The translations under genes and the position numbers were made by a program. 64,000 nt of DNA from Flavobacterium sp. PMTSA4 (lineage in GTDB: Bacteria; Bacteroidota; Bacteroidia; Flavobacteriales; Flavobacteriaceae). Location: the NCBI RefSeq assembly GCF_032098525.1, contig NZ_CP134890.1:2170001-2234000 (forward strand), written 5' to 3'. Below, in pieces: positions 8,137-17,111 of this stretch. The notes beneath the pieces were generated by a model. It was not told where the DNA came from. It did not search any database and saw only the letters and a list, made by a program, of their open reading frames with translations. Position 1 is the stretch's first letter; each line of letters opens with the position of its first letter.

Positions 8137-8460
8137 TTACAACATTCCTAACTCTAATTTTGCTTCTTCACTCATCAAATCTTTGCTCCATGGTGGATCA
8201 AAAGTAATTTCTACTTCACATGATTTAACATGCTCTATTTTTTGAATTTTTTCTTCCACTTCACGCGGTAAAGTTTCGGCAACAGGACAGTTTGGAGAAG
8301 TTAAAGTCATTAAAACTTTTACTTCATTATCCTCATTAATCATTACATCATAAATCAGTCCTAATTCGTAGATGTCTACAGGTATTTCTGGATCGTAAAT
8401 GCCTTTTAAAACCTTTACAACGTTTTCTCCTAAATTGATATCGTCTTTAAATTCTTCCAT
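8137..8460 (-). CDS. DUF59/MIP18 family Fe-S assembly protein (SufT-like)
   Basis: A 107-residue single-domain DUF59 protein. The signature LKGIYDPEIPVDIYELGLIY lies at residues 19-38 and the reactive Cys is in LTSPNCPVAETLP; the WSKDLMSEEAK end is typical. Related proteins (SufT, MIP18/CIA2) help mature Fe-S proteins. It lies five bases after sufE and two before DUF2480 in the sufS-led cluster, which supports a role in carrying or loading clusters. Confidence 0.9.
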   Translation of the reverse strand: MEEFKDDINLGENVVKVLKGIYDPEIPVDIYELGLIYDVMINEDNEVKVLMTLTSPNCPVAETLPREVEEKIQKIEHVKSCEVEITFDPPWSKDLMSEEAKLELGML

Positions 8461-8465
8461 AGTTT

Positions 8466-8885
8466 TTAATTTTTAGCATTAAATGCCAATGCATACATTT
8501 TTAAGTGTTTTATCATCGAAACTAATCCATTTGCTCTCGTTGGTGATAAATGTTCTTTCAGTCCAATATCATCAATAAAATCTGTATTTGCTTCAAGAAT
8601 ATCAGAAGCTTTTTGATTGGAAAAAGCTCGAATTAAAATTGCAATTATTCCTTTGGTTAATATGGCATCACTATCGGCAGTAAAAACAATTTTATCGTTT
8701 TCTTGTTCTGCATGAACCCAAACTTTTGATTGGCATCCTTTGATTATATTGTCTTCGGTTTTATACTTCTCATCAATTAATGGTAGTGCTTTCCCTAAAT
8801 CAATAATGTATTCATAGCGTTGCATCCAATCATCAAACATCGAAAACTCATCTACAATTTCATTTTGTATTTCTTGTATACTCAT
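8466..8885 (-). CDS. sufE: SufE family sulfur acceptor
   Basis: A 139-residue SufE: it takes persulfide sulfur from the cysteine desulfurase SufS and passes it to the SufBCD scaffold. The acceptor Cys is in IIKGCQSKVWVHAE, and the helical N-terminal motif FSMFDDWMQRYEYIIDLGK is characteristic. It lies in the sufS transcript, ten bases after the small lipoprotein gene and five before DUF59. Full length. Confidence 0.93.
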   Translation of the reverse strand: MSIQEIQNEIVDEFSMFDDWMQRYEYIIDLGKALPLIDEKYKTEDNIIKGCQSKVWVHAEQENDKIVFTADSDAILTKGIIAILIRAFSNQKASDILEANTDFIDDIGLKEHLSPTRANGLVSMIKHLKMYALAFNAKN

Positions 8886-8895
8886 TTATTTTTCT

Positions 8896-9333
8896 TTATT
8901 CTGGTTTCTTTACCATAGAAACTATTTTATCTACCAATTGTTTTATTTCAGTTGGAGGATTTTTATGATCAAAAGCTTTAGTCTCATAATTAGTGTCTTG
9001 ATAACGCACTTTTAATTCTGCAATTGCTGCTCCATCATAAAAACGTTTTTGCGATGGATCTTTCAAATTTGGTAACTCTTCTAAATTAATTTTTTCAAAA
9101 TATCCTATTAACTCTTTCCAGTCACTATCCGATATTTTCATTTGTTCTGATGGATTATCCGGCGTTCTTCCTTCAGAAACTGTTGCAATTTGATTAGAAA
9201 TTATTACTTTTAAATGATAACCACGAGTATGAGCATCATATTGTAAAACCGCTTTTGAAATATCGTTTTGAGCTTCGTTGTTACAACCTTTTCCAAGAAA
9301 AATGGTTAATAAAATCATGCTAATTGCTTTCAT
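8896..9333 (-). CDS. Small putative lipoprotein inside the suf cluster
   Basis: A 145-residue protein starting MKAISMILLTIFLGKGCNNE: a hydrophobic segment ending in a possible lipobox Cys at residue 17 followed by Asn/Glu. The rest is hydrophilic, with SEGRTPDNPSEQMKISDSDWKELIGYFEKINLEELPNL and a Tyr/Lys-rich stretch. No family recognised. It sits ten bases after sufS and ten before sufE, so it should be co-transcribed, yet an exported lipoprotein has no obvious role in cytoplasmic Fe-S assembly. Confidence 0.72.
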   Translation of the reverse strand: MKAISMILLTIFLGKGCNNEAQNDISKAVLQYDAHTRGYHLKVIISNQIATVSEGRTPDNPSEQMKISDSDWKELIGYFEKINLEELPNLKDPSQKRFYDGAAIAELKVRYQDTNYETKAFDHKNPPTEIKQLVDKIVSMVKKPE

Positions 9334-9343
9334 AGTTTTAAAT

Positions 9344-10558
9344 TTAAGATAACATCATTTGAGCTTTTTTCACTGCTTCAATTAAAGCATCAATTTCTTC
9401 TTTAGTGTTGTAAAAAGCAAAACTAGCTCTAATTGTTCCAGGAATTTTATAAAAATCCATAATTGGTTGTGCACAATGATGTCCGGTTCGTACTGCTATA
9501 CCTAATTTGTCAATAATTGTACCAATATCATATGGATGAATTCCATCAATATTAAACGAAATTACGGAAGTTTTTTCTTTTGCAGTACCAATAATTTTTA
9601 ATCCTTCGATTTCTAATAGCTTTTTGGTTCCATATTCCAATAATTCGTGTTCGTAATCTGCAATATTATCAAAACCTATTTGGTTTAAATAATCTATCGC
9701 GGTTCCAAGCACAATTCCACCTGCAATATTTGGTGTTCCAGCTTCAAATTTGTGTGGCAAATCGGCATAAGTAGTTTTTTCAAAAGAAACTGTTGCAATC
9801 ATTTCTCCGCCGCCTTGATATGGTGGCAATTTGTTCAACCATTCTTCTTTTCCATATAAAATTCCAATGCCAGTTGGACCACAAATTTTATGTCCAGAAA
9901 AAACGTAAAAATCGCAATCTAGCGCTTGTACATCTGGTTTTAGATGTGGTGTTGCTTGTGCGCCATCAATTAAAATTGCTGCTCCAACTTCATGTGCTTT
10001 TTTAATCATAAATTCAATAGGATTAATAGTTCCCAAAGCATTTGAAATATGATTTACAGCAACAATTTTTGTCTTACCAGACAGCAAATTTTCATATTCT
10101 GGTATAATCAATTCGCCATTTTCATTCATCGGAATGACTTTCAGCTTAGCACCTGTTTTTTCACAAAGCATTTGCCATGGCACAATATTACTGTGATGCT
10201 CTAAAGCTGAAACTAAAACCTCATCGTTTTCGTTTAAAAGAGAAGCAAAACCATTAGCTACAGCATTAATCGAATGAGTTGTTCCTGAAGTGAAAATAAC
10301 TTCGTGAGCAAATTTTGCATTGATATGATATTGAATTTTTCCTCTTGAAATTTCATAAGCATCGGTTGCTAATTGACTTAAAGTATGCACACCACGATGA
10401 ATATTAGCATTTATTTCTTCGTAATATTTTGAAATTGCCTCAATAACTACTATAGGCTTTTGAGAAGTTGCTCCGTTATCAAAATAAACCAAAGGTTTGC
10501 CGTTTACTTTTTGAGAAAGAATAGGAAAATCGGCTCTAATTTTTTGTATATCTAACAT
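9344..10558 (-). CDS. sufS: Cysteine desulfurase SufS
   Basis: A 404-residue PLP enzyme that removes sulfur from cysteine to supply the SUF system. Motifs: NGATSQKP near the N-terminus, TSGTTHSINAVA, ALEHHSNIVPWQ, DGAQATPHLKPD, the PLP lysine in FSGHKICGPTGIG and the reactive Cys in RTGHHCAQPIMD. The start MLDIQKIRADFP is chosen because the longer frame (to 10603) runs through a promoter-like box. It leads the second suf cluster and is separated from sufD by a gene on the other strand, so it needs its own promoter. Confidence 0.95.
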   Translation of the reverse strand: MLDIQKIRADFPILSQKVNGKPLVYFDNGATSQKPIVVIEAISKYYEEINANIHRGVHTLSQLATDAYEISRGKIQYHINAKFAHEVIFTSGTTHSINAVANGFASLLNENDEVLVSALEHHSNIVPWQMLCEKTGAKLKVIPMNENGELIIPEYENLLSGKTKIVAVNHISNALGTINPIEFMIKKAHEVGAAILIDGAQATPHLKPDVQALDCDFYVFSGHKICGPTGIGILYGKEEWLNKLPPYQGGGEMIATVSFEKTTYADLPHKFEAGTPNIAGGIVLGTAIDYLNQIGFDNIADYEHELLEYGTKKLLEIEGLKIIGTAKEKTSVISFNIDGIHPYDIGTIIDKLGIAVRTGHHCAQPIMDFYKIPGTIRASFAFYNTKEEIDALIEAVKKAQMMLS

Positions 10559-10584
10559 TACTTTATTTAGAAAAATTCTAAATA

Positions 10585-10592
10585 CAAAAGTA
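10585..10592 (-). promoter_or_regulatory. Candidate -7 element of the sufS cluster
   Basis: The minus strand reads TACTTTTG (TAnnTTTG) 26 bases before the sufS start. It supports separate transcription of the sufS cluster from sufABCD. No good -33 TTG spacing was found. Confidence 0.5.
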
Positions 10593-10691
10593 AGGAAATA
10601 CAATTGTTTAACTGCTAAACTAATATTAATATTTTTCTAAATGAATACTAACGAAAAGTGAAATTAGTAAATTGCATGAAAAACAAACCTC

Positions 10692-12032
10692 ATGAAAAAA
10701 ATCACAAAAATTTTTGTCATTCTAATCATAATTCTATTGGCATATCTGAGAGTTGTAATTTATCCACAACTGGATTTAATCTCTGGTTTTTCGGCAAAAA
10801 GTGTGGCTTCTGGTCATTTTATTGACAATCGATCGCTTGAAACCATCCAAAAAGGCGATAATGATATTCCTAAAGTAGATTGGGCAACCAATGAAATAAA
10901 TGAAACTAATCAATTTGTAACCTCAAATGTATATGGAATTAAAGAACGTAAAGCCATTTATCGCAAAGGTTTAGGAGCAACTTTGATTAATGACGATTTT
11001 GATGTTAATAAACCTTATGAAGTTCCAAAAAGAACTAAAATCTCTACTAATTTACCTTTTCCATATGGAAATCTTGAGCAAAAAGACACTGTTTTTAAAA
11101 ACATTGATTACGAAAAATTACAAAATGCTGTAAACAATGCTTTTGATATAAAAGGTGAAAAAAACAAACGAACCCGTTCTGTTTTGGTGGTTTACAAAGA
11201 CAAAATCATAGCAGAAAAATATACTGATGGTTTTAACAAAAACTCCAAAATATTAGGTTGGTCAATGACAAAAAGCATTACAGGAACTTATTTTGGGATT
11301 TTGCAACATCAAGGCAAAATTGATATTATGAAACCTGCGCCAATAGCTGAATGGAAAAACGATGAACGCAAAAATATTACCATCAACGATTTGCTACACA
11401 TGAATTCGGGTTTAGAATGGGAAGAAGATTATGGTAAAATTTCAGATGTTACCAAAATGCTTTTTATTTCTGAAGACATGACGAAATCGCAAATTGATAA
11501 ACCTTTGGTTGGAAAACCTAATCAAACTTGGAAATACTCTAGCGGAACGACCAATTTATTATCGGGAATTTTGAGAAAACAATTCAAAACCCATCAAGAA
11601 TACTTGGATTTTTGGTATTCATCATTATTGGATAAAATTGGAATGAACTCAGCAATTATAGAAACTGATATCGCAGGAAATTTTGTTGGTTCTAGCTATG
11701 GTTGGGCTACAACTCGTGATTGGGCAAAGTTTGGCTTACTTTATTTACACAAAGGAAACTGGAACGGTGAACAAATTTTTGATGAAAGTTGGGCAAAATA
11801 TGTTGCTACACCAACGAACACTTCCAATGGAATTTATGGTGCTCATTTTTGGCTGAATGCTGGTGGTAATTTTCCAGATGTGCCAAAAGATATGTATCGC
11901 TGTAGCGGTTATCAAGGCCAAATGGTGATTATCATTCCTTCTTTGGATTTGGTTGTAGTTCGAATGGGATTGAGTGAAGAATTTGATATGAATGGGTTTT
12001 TGAAAGAAGTGATTGAAAGTTTGGAGAAATAA
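10692..12032 (+). CDS. Beta-lactamase-family serine hydrolase
   Basis: A 446-residue protein with an N-terminal membrane anchor (residues 7-24) and a class C beta-lactamase/penicillin-binding-type fold. The catalytic SxxK is SMTK at residues 191-194 in LGWSMTKSITG; a YxS motif is present in WKYSSGTTNLL and the late GYQGQMVIIIP segment matches the third motif region. Likely a periplasmic or surface esterase, peptidase or amidase; a true antibiotic-resistance enzyme is not implied. It lies on the plus strand between sufD and sufS, splitting the suf genes, and ends in a terminator shared with sufD. Confidence 0.87.
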   Translation: MKKITKIFVILIIILLAYLRVVIYPQLDLISGFSAKSVASGHFIDNRSLETIQKGDNDIPKVDWATNEINETNQFVTSNVYGIKERKAIYRKGLGATLINDDFDVNKPYEVPKRTKISTNLPFPYGNLEQKDTVFKNIDYEKLQNAVNNAFDIKGEKNKRTRSVLVVYKDKIIAEKYTDGFNKNSKILGWSMTKSITGTYFGILQHQGKIDIMKPAPIAEWKNDERKNITINDLLHMNSGLEWEEDYGKISDVTKMLFISEDMTKSQIDKPLVGKPNQTWKYSSGTTNLLSGILRKQFKTHQEYLDFWYSSLLDKIGMNSAIIETDIAGNFVGSSYGWATTRDWAKFGLLYLHKGNWNGEQIFDESWAKYVATPTNTSNGIYGAHFWLNAGGNFPDVPKDMYRCSGYQGQMVIIIPSLDLVVVRMGLSEEFDMNGFLKEVIESLEK

Positions 12033-12056
12033 AAAAGGTTGTTTTCACAACCTTTT
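12033..12056. terminator. Bidirectional intrinsic terminator between serine hydrolase and sufD
   Basis: A 10-bp stem AAAAGGTTGT/ACAACCTTTT (12033-12042 with 12047-12056) with loop TTTC and A/T tracts on both sides, at the convergent 3' ends. Confidence 0.85.
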
Positions 12057-12058
12057 AA

Positions 12059-13375
12059 TTATAAATCAAACCCTAAATTAACGCCTAATTTCATGGCGAT
12101 AATCTTGGTAATTCGTTGTTTTAATTCGGGTATTTTGATGCTTTCAATAACTTCATTTGAAAAGGCATACATCAATAACGCTTTGGCTTCTTTCTTAGGA
12201 ATTCCGCGCTGTTGCATGTAAAACATAGCTGTTTCATCTAGCTGACCAATAGTACAACCATGAGAACATTTTACATCATCTGCAAAAATCTCTAATTGCG
12301 GTTTTGCGTTAATTGTTGCTTTATCACTCAATAAAATGTTGTTGTTTTGCTGAAAAGCATCTGTTTTTTGAGCTTCTTTTTCTACAAAAATCTTTCCGTT
12401 AAAAACACCTGTTGCGCTATCAGCTAAAATGGTTTTATAGTTTTGATGACTTTCACAATTAGGCGTAGCGTGATTTACTAAAGTATAATGGTCAACATGT
12501 TGCTTGTCGCCAATAATTGTAATTCCTTTTAAGGTAGAGTCTATTCTTTCGCCAAAATGATAGAAATTCAGATTATTTCTGGTAATATTTCCACCAAATG
12601 AAAACGTATGTACCGAAACGTGACTTTCTTGTTTTTGAGAAATATAAGTGTTGTCAATTAAGTTTGCCGATTGTAAATCGTTTTGAATTTTATAATAATC
12701 AACTATGGCGCGTTTTTGAGCAAAAATTTCAGTAACCGCATTAGTCAATACTGGATTTTCATTCAAACTTTGATGTCTTTCTATGATTTGAACATGAGCA
12801 TTTTCACCAACAATAACCAAATTTCTAGGTTGAACCATCAAAGCATTTTCAACACCAGTTGAGAAATAGATAATTTCAATTGGTTTATCGACAACTTTAC
12901 TTTTTGGAATATTAATATATGCACCTTCATTTGCAAAAGCAGTATTTAAAGTCGTTAAACTTTCTTCTTTGCTAGCAATTTTATTAAAATATTCATCAAT
13001 AACCATTTTATACTTTGGCTTTGTCAACGCAGATGACATCAAACAAACATCTAATCCTTCATGAGTTGTTGCCGATAAAAAAGAACTGTATTTTCCATCA
13101 ATAAAAATCACTTTATATGTATCGATTTCATGTAAAAAATACTTTTTTACGTCTTTAAATTCGATAACATTTTCGTTTTTTGGAAATACTGAATAATCAT
13201 TTTTTAAAATTGAATTCAAAGAAGTATACTTCCAAGCTTCCTCTTTTTTGGTTGGAAAACCTTTATTTTCAAAGTTTTTTATAGCAGAAGTTCTAACATC
13301 GTGTAACTCATTATGTACATCAATGCTTTCTTCAAAAGCCATAAAAGACGATACTATTTTTTCTTTCAACTCCAT
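12059..13375 (-). CDS. sufD: SufD, Fe-S scaffold subunit
   Basis: A 438-residue SufB/SufD-type beta-helix protein, part of the SufBC2D complex that builds Fe-S clusters. The C-terminal signature DVKCSHGCTIGQLDETAMFYMQQRGI... is clear (split here: KCSHGCTIGQLDE then RGIPKKEAKALLMYAF). N-terminal GFPTKKEEAWKYTSL is typical SufD. It begins one base after sufC and is the last gene of the sufABCD unit; a terminator follows directly. Confidence 0.94.
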   Translation of the reverse strand: MELKEKIVSSFMAFEESIDVHNELHDVRTSAIKNFENKGFPTKKEEAWKYTSLNSILKNDYSVFPKNENVIEFKDVKKYFLHEIDTYKVIFIDGKYSSFLSATTHEGLDVCLMSSALTKPKYKMVIDEYFNKIASKEESLTTLNTAFANEGAYINIPKSKVVDKPIEIIYFSTGVENALMVQPRNLVIVGENAHVQIIERHQSLNENPVLTNAVTEIFAQKRAIVDYYKIQNDLQSANLIDNTYISQKQESHVSVHTFSFGGNITRNNLNFYHFGERIDSTLKGITIIGDKQHVDHYTLVNHATPNCESHQNYKTILADSATGVFNGKIFVEKEAQKTDAFQQNNNILLSDKATINAKPQLEIFADDVKCSHGCTIGQLDETAMFYMQQRGIPKKEAKALLMYAFSNEVIESIKIPELKQRITKIIAMKLGVNLGFDL

Positions 13376-13376
13376 A

Positions 13377-14126
13377 TTAAACTAGTTCAGCTTTAATCCA
13401 ATCGTATCCTTTTTCTTCTAGTTCGTAAGCCAGTTCTTTGGTGCCCGATTTAACGATTCTTCCGTTCATTAATACGTGAACATAATCAGGAACAATATAA
13501 TCAAGTAAACGTTGGTAATGCGTAATTACTAAAACGGCATTGTCCTCATTTTTTAATCTGTTTACACCATTAGCAACTATTTTCAATGCATCAATATCTA
13601 AACCTGAATCGGTTTCATCAAGAATAGCGATTTTTGGTTCTAGCATTGCCATTTGAAAAATTTCATTTCGCTTTTTTTCTCCTCCAGAAAATCCTTCGTT
13701 TAACGAACGCGATAAAAACTTTCTATCAATCTCTAATAATTCTGATTTTTCGCGAATTAGCTTTAACATTTCGTTAGCTGGCATTTCTTCTTTACCATTT
13801 GCTTTACGAGTTTCGTTTATTGCCGTTTTCATAAAATTGGTAACAGAAACACCAGGAATTTCAACAGGATATTGAAAGGAAAGGAAAACACCTTTGTGTG
13901 CTCTTTCTTCTGGTGCCAAATCTGCTAAATCTTCGCCTTCTAATTCAACTGTTCCTTCAGTTACATCGTAATTTTCATTACCTGCAATTACTGCCGAAAG
14001 TGTACTTTTTCCTGAACCATTTGGTCCCATTATAGCATGAACTTCTCCTGCTTTAATTTCAAGGTTGATTCCTTTTAATATTTCTTTATCTTCAACTGAA
14101 GCGTGTAAATTTTTTATTGATAACAT
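13377..14126 (-). CDS. sufC: SufC, Fe-S assembly ATPase
   Basis: A 249-residue ABC-type ATPase that powers the SufBCD scaffold. Walker A GPNGSGKST is at about residues 34-42, the signature segment is LNEGFSGGEKKRNEIFQ, Walker B is PKIAILDETDSGLDIDAL and the switch His is in VITHYQRLLDYI. There is no membrane domain, as expected for SufC. It lies between sufB and sufD with short spacing. Confidence 0.96.
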   Translation of the reverse strand: MLSIKNLHASVEDKEILKGINLEIKAGEVHAIMGPNGSGKSTLSAVIAGNENYDVTEGTVELEGEDLADLAPEERAHKGVFLSFQYPVEIPGVSVTNFMKTAINETRKANGKEEMPANEMLKLIREKSELLEIDRKFLSRSLNEGFSGGEKKRNEIFQMAMLEPKIAILDETDSGLDIDALKIVANGVNRLKNEDNAVLVITHYQRLLDYIVPDYVHVLMNGRIVKSGTKELAYELEEKGYDWIKAELV

Positions 14127-14155
14127 TGTTTTGAATGTATTTTTCTAATTTATTA

Positions 14156-15604
14156 TTAACCTACTGAACCTTCTAATGAAATTTCCAATAATTTTTGAGC
14201 TTCTACAGCAAATTCCATTGGTAATTTATTTAAAACATCTTTACTAAATCCGTTTACAATTAAAGCAATCGCTTTTTCGGTTGGAATTCCACGTTGATTA
14301 CAATAGAAAACTTGGTCTTCACCTATTTTACTCGTCGTAGCTTCGTGTTCAATTTTTGCTGAAGTATTTTTGCTTTCTATATATGGAAATGTATGTGCGC
14401 CACAATTATTTCCCATTAACAAACTGTCACACTGGGAAAAATTACGAGCATTATCAGCTCTTGCGCTAATTTGAACCAAACCACGATAGCTATTTTGAGA
14501 TTTTCCTGCCGAAATTCCTTTTGAAATAATGGTTGATTTGGTGTTTTTACCCAAATGTATCATTTTGGTTCCCGTATCAGCTTGTTGAAAATTATTGGTT
14601 ACTGCTATCGAATAAAATTCTCCAACCGAATTATCACCTTTTAATACACATGAAGGATATTTCCAAGTTATAGCTGAACCCGTTTCAACTTGAGTCCAAG
14701 ATATTTTTGCGTTTTTCTCACACAAACCTCTTTTGGTCACAAAATTATAAACACCGCCTTTTCCTTCTTTGTTTCCTGGATACCAATTTTGAACCGTTGA
14801 ATATTTTATTTCGGCATCATCTAAAGCAATTAATTCAACAACTGCAGCGTGTAATTGATTTTCATCACGACTCGGTGCAGTACAGCCTTCTAAATAAGAA
14901 ACATAACTTCCTTCATCGGCAATTACTAATGTTCTTTCAAATTGTCCTGTTCCTGCTTGATTTATACGGAAATAGGTTGATAATTCCATTGGACATTTAA
15001 CTCCTTTTGGTATGTAACAGAAACTTCCATCTGAGAAAACTGCAGAATTTAATGCTGCATAAAAATTATCTCTTTGAGGAACTACCGTTCCAAGATATTT
15101 CTTTACCAACTCTGGATGTTCTTTGATAGCTTCAGAAATTGGACAAAAAATAATTCCTTTTTCTGCCAATGTTTTTTTGAATGTTGTGGCAACTGAAACT
15201 GAATCAACCACGATATCCATGGCAACATTATTCATTTTTTTTTGCTCATCAATAGAAATTCCTAACTTTTTATACATCGCCAAAAGTTCTGGATCAACAT
15301 CGTCTAATGTTTTATTAGGATCTGATTTTTTTGGTGATGAATAATAAGAAATTGCCTGAAAATCTGGTTTTTCATAATGAACATTTGCCCATTCTGGTTC
15401 AATCATTTCCTGCCAAGCTCGAAATGCATCTAAACGCCAATTGGTCATCCACTCTGGTTCTTCTTTTTTTAATGAAATAGCGCGAACGATTTCTTCGTTT
15501 AAACCTACTGGAAAAGTTTCAGAATCTAATTCGGTGTAAAAACCATATTCGTATTCCTTGCTTTCGAGTTCAACTTTTAAATCGTCTTCGGTATATTTTG
15601 CCAT
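14156..15604 (-). CDS. sufB: SufB, Fe-S scaffold subunit
   Basis: A 482-residue core scaffold protein of the SUF complex. Characteristic segments are MELSTYFRINQAGTGQFERT, EGCTAPSRDENQLHAAVVEL (the sulfur-accepting Cys region) and the C-terminal EHEATTSKIGEDQVFYCNQR. The start MAKYTEDDLK at 15602-15604 is chosen; a longer frame from 15682 would overlap sufA coding sequence. It follows sufA by 16 bases and precedes sufC by 29. Confidence 0.96.
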   Translation of the reverse strand: MAKYTEDDLKVELESKEYEYGFYTELDSETFPVGLNEEIVRAISLKKEEPEWMTNWRLDAFRAWQEMIEPEWANVHYEKPDFQAISYYSSPKKSDPNKTLDDVDPELLAMYKKLGISIDEQKKMNNVAMDIVVDSVSVATTFKKTLAEKGIIFCPISEAIKEHPELVKKYLGTVVPQRDNFYAALNSAVFSDGSFCYIPKGVKCPMELSTYFRINQAGTGQFERTLVIADEGSYVSYLEGCTAPSRDENQLHAAVVELIALDDAEIKYSTVQNWYPGNKEGKGGVYNFVTKRGLCEKNAKISWTQVETGSAITWKYPSCVLKGDNSVGEFYSIAVTNNFQQADTGTKMIHLGKNTKSTIISKGISAGKSQNSYRGLVQISARADNARNFSQCDSLLMGNNCGAHTFPYIESKNTSAKIEHEATTSKIGEDQVFYCNQRGIPTEKAIALIVNGFSKDVLNKLPMEFAVEAQKLLEISLEGSVG

Positions 15605-15620
15605 AATGATTATTTGTTTT

Positions 15621-15950
15621 TTATAGTGAAAACGACTCGCCGCATCCACATGTTCTTGAAGCATTCGGATTATTAAAAACAAATCCTTTTCCGTTCAATC
15701 CTCCTGAAAATTCTAAAATTGTTCCTGCTAAATAAAGAAACGATTTTTTTTCAACCGCTATTTTCACATTATTATCTTCAAAAACTTTGTCGTTTTCTCC
15801 AAGCTCTTTATCAAACTTTAATTCATACGACAAACCTGAGCAACCACCACTTTTTACGCCTACTCTAACATAATCTTTGGTTGCATCAAAACCGTCTTCT
15901 TGCATCATTGCAACGATTTTTTTACTAGCGTCATCTGATACTTTTATCAT
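15621..15950 (-). CDS. sufA: A-type Fe-S carrier (SufA/IscA family)
   Basis: A 109-residue HesB/IscA/SufA protein that accepts and delivers Fe-S clusters. The three conserved cysteines are visible: SGGCSGLSYEL near residue 37 and TCGCGESF at the C-terminus. It is the first gene of the suf unit, with a well-formed promoter upstream. IscA and SufA are close relatives; the suf context supports the name. Confidence 0.92.
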   Translation of the reverse strand: MIKVSDDASKKIVAMMQEDGFDATKDYVRVGVKSGGCSGLSYELKFDKELGENDKVFEDNNVKIAVEKKSFLYLAGTILEFSGGLNGKGFVFNNPNASRTCGCGESFSL

Positions 15951-15979
15951 TGTTATTTTGATTTTGTCTAAATTAACTG

Positions 15980-16009
15980 CAAAGTTACTACATTAATCGT
16001 TTTTTTCAA
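15980..16009 (-). promoter_or_regulatory. Promoter of the sufABCD operon
   Basis: On the minus strand a TTG (complement of 16007-16009) is followed after 19 bases by TAACTTTG (complement of 15980-15987), the best -33/-7 flavobacterial promoter in the window. The sufA start follows 29 bases later. Confidence 0.6.
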
Positions 16010-16154
16010 TGAATAGTAACATTTTTATAACTTATATAGTGATAAATAGATTTTATATAATCCTTTGAATGAATTCCTCTTTTAAAAATTATGAATTTTT
16101 AAAGTAGATTTTAAAAACAATTTTCATTTTTAAAACTTTTCTATTCTAGTATTT

Positions 16155-16162
16155 TATATTTG
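16155..16162 (+). promoter_or_regulatory. Candidate -7 element of the MBL-fold gene
   Basis: TATATTTG matches TAnnTTTG 16 bases before the start codon at 16179. Confidence 0.5.
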
Positions 16163-16178
16163 TATAAAACTAGTAACC

Positions 16179-17039
16179 ATGAAAATCTACCCTATAGAAG
16201 CTGGAAATTTTAAGCTCGATGGTGGAGCAATGTTTGGAGTTGTTCCAAAAACATTGTGGAATAAAACCAATCCTGCAGATGAAAACAACCTCATCGATAT
16301 TGCTGCACGTTGTATGCTTATTGAAAATGAAAATCGATTAATTTTAATTGATACAGGAATGGGAAACAAACAATCTGAAAAATTCTTAAGCTATTATTCG
16401 CTTTGGGGAAATCACTCTTTAGATGGTTCGTTGCAAAAATTAGGTTTTCATCGTGACGATATTACTGATGTTTTTATGTCACATTTACATTTTGACCATT
16501 GTGGTGGAAGCGTTAATTGGAACAAAGATAGAACTGGTTATGAAGTTGCTTTTAAGAATGCTATATTTTGGACTAATGATAATCACTGGGAATGGGCAAC
16601 AAAACCAAATGCTAGGGAAAAAGCTTCTTTTTTACATGAAAACATTATTCCGATGCAGGAAAGTGGTCAACTTAATTTTGTAAAAAGACCTGAAGGAGAT
16701 TTTAGTTTCTCAAAAGAGTTGGAATTTAATATTTTTTATGTTGATGGTCACACCGAAAAAATGATGATTCCACATGTAAAATACAAAGACAAAACTATTG
16801 TTTTCTGTGCCGATTTACTACCAACTGCAGGTCATATTCCGTTACCATATGTTATGGGTTATGATACAAGACCACTTTTAACTTTACCCGAAAAAGAAAA
16901 GTTTTTAAAAACTGCTGCTGAAAATAATTTCTATTTATGGTTAGAACACGATGCACATAACGAAATCATAACTGTAGAAAATACCGAAAAAGGAGTTCGC
17001 TTAAAAGAAGTTTTCAAATGCAGCGAAATCTTAATGTAG
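16179..17039 (+). CDS. MBL-fold metallo-hydrolase
   Basis: A 286-residue metallo-beta-lactamase-fold protein. The metal-binding motif HLHFDH is at residues 102-107, preceded by LILIDTGMGNK; later ligands are in VDGHTEKMMIPH, VFCADLLPTAGH and the C-terminal LEHDAH. The overall pattern resembles quorum-quenching lactonase or uncharacterised MBL hydrolases, but the substrate cannot be deduced. No signal peptide, so probably cytoplasmic. It is transcribed divergently from the suf operon and followed by the S8 peptidase gene. Confidence 0.87.
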   Translation: MKIYPIEAGNFKLDGGAMFGVVPKTLWNKTNPADENNLIDIAARCMLIENENRLILIDTGMGNKQSEKFLSYYSLWGNHSLDGSLQKLGFHRDDITDVFMSHLHFDHCGGSVNWNKDRTGYEVAFKNAIFWTNDNHWEWATKPNAREKASFLHENIIPMQESGQLNFVKRPEGDFSFSKELEFNIFYVDGHTEKMMIPHVKYKDKTIVFCADLLPTAGHIPLPYVMGYDTRPLLTLPEKEKFLKTAAENNFYLWLEHDAHNEIITVENTEKGVRLKEVFKCSEILM

Positions 17040-17111
17040 TGTTAATCGTTTAATTTCCTGTAACAAAAGCAATTATTTTTACACTACTCATATGATAAAA
17101 ATTTAAAAGCT

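Noticed and set aside
10760..10768. Perfect DnaA-box sequence TTATCCACA
   Set aside because: A single copy within the coding sequence of the serine hydrolase (residues IYPQ), with no cluster around it.
10692..12032. Antibiotic resistance beta-lactamase
   Set aside because: The SxxK and Tyr motifs fit the broad serine hydrolase family; nothing points to beta-lactam hydrolysis.
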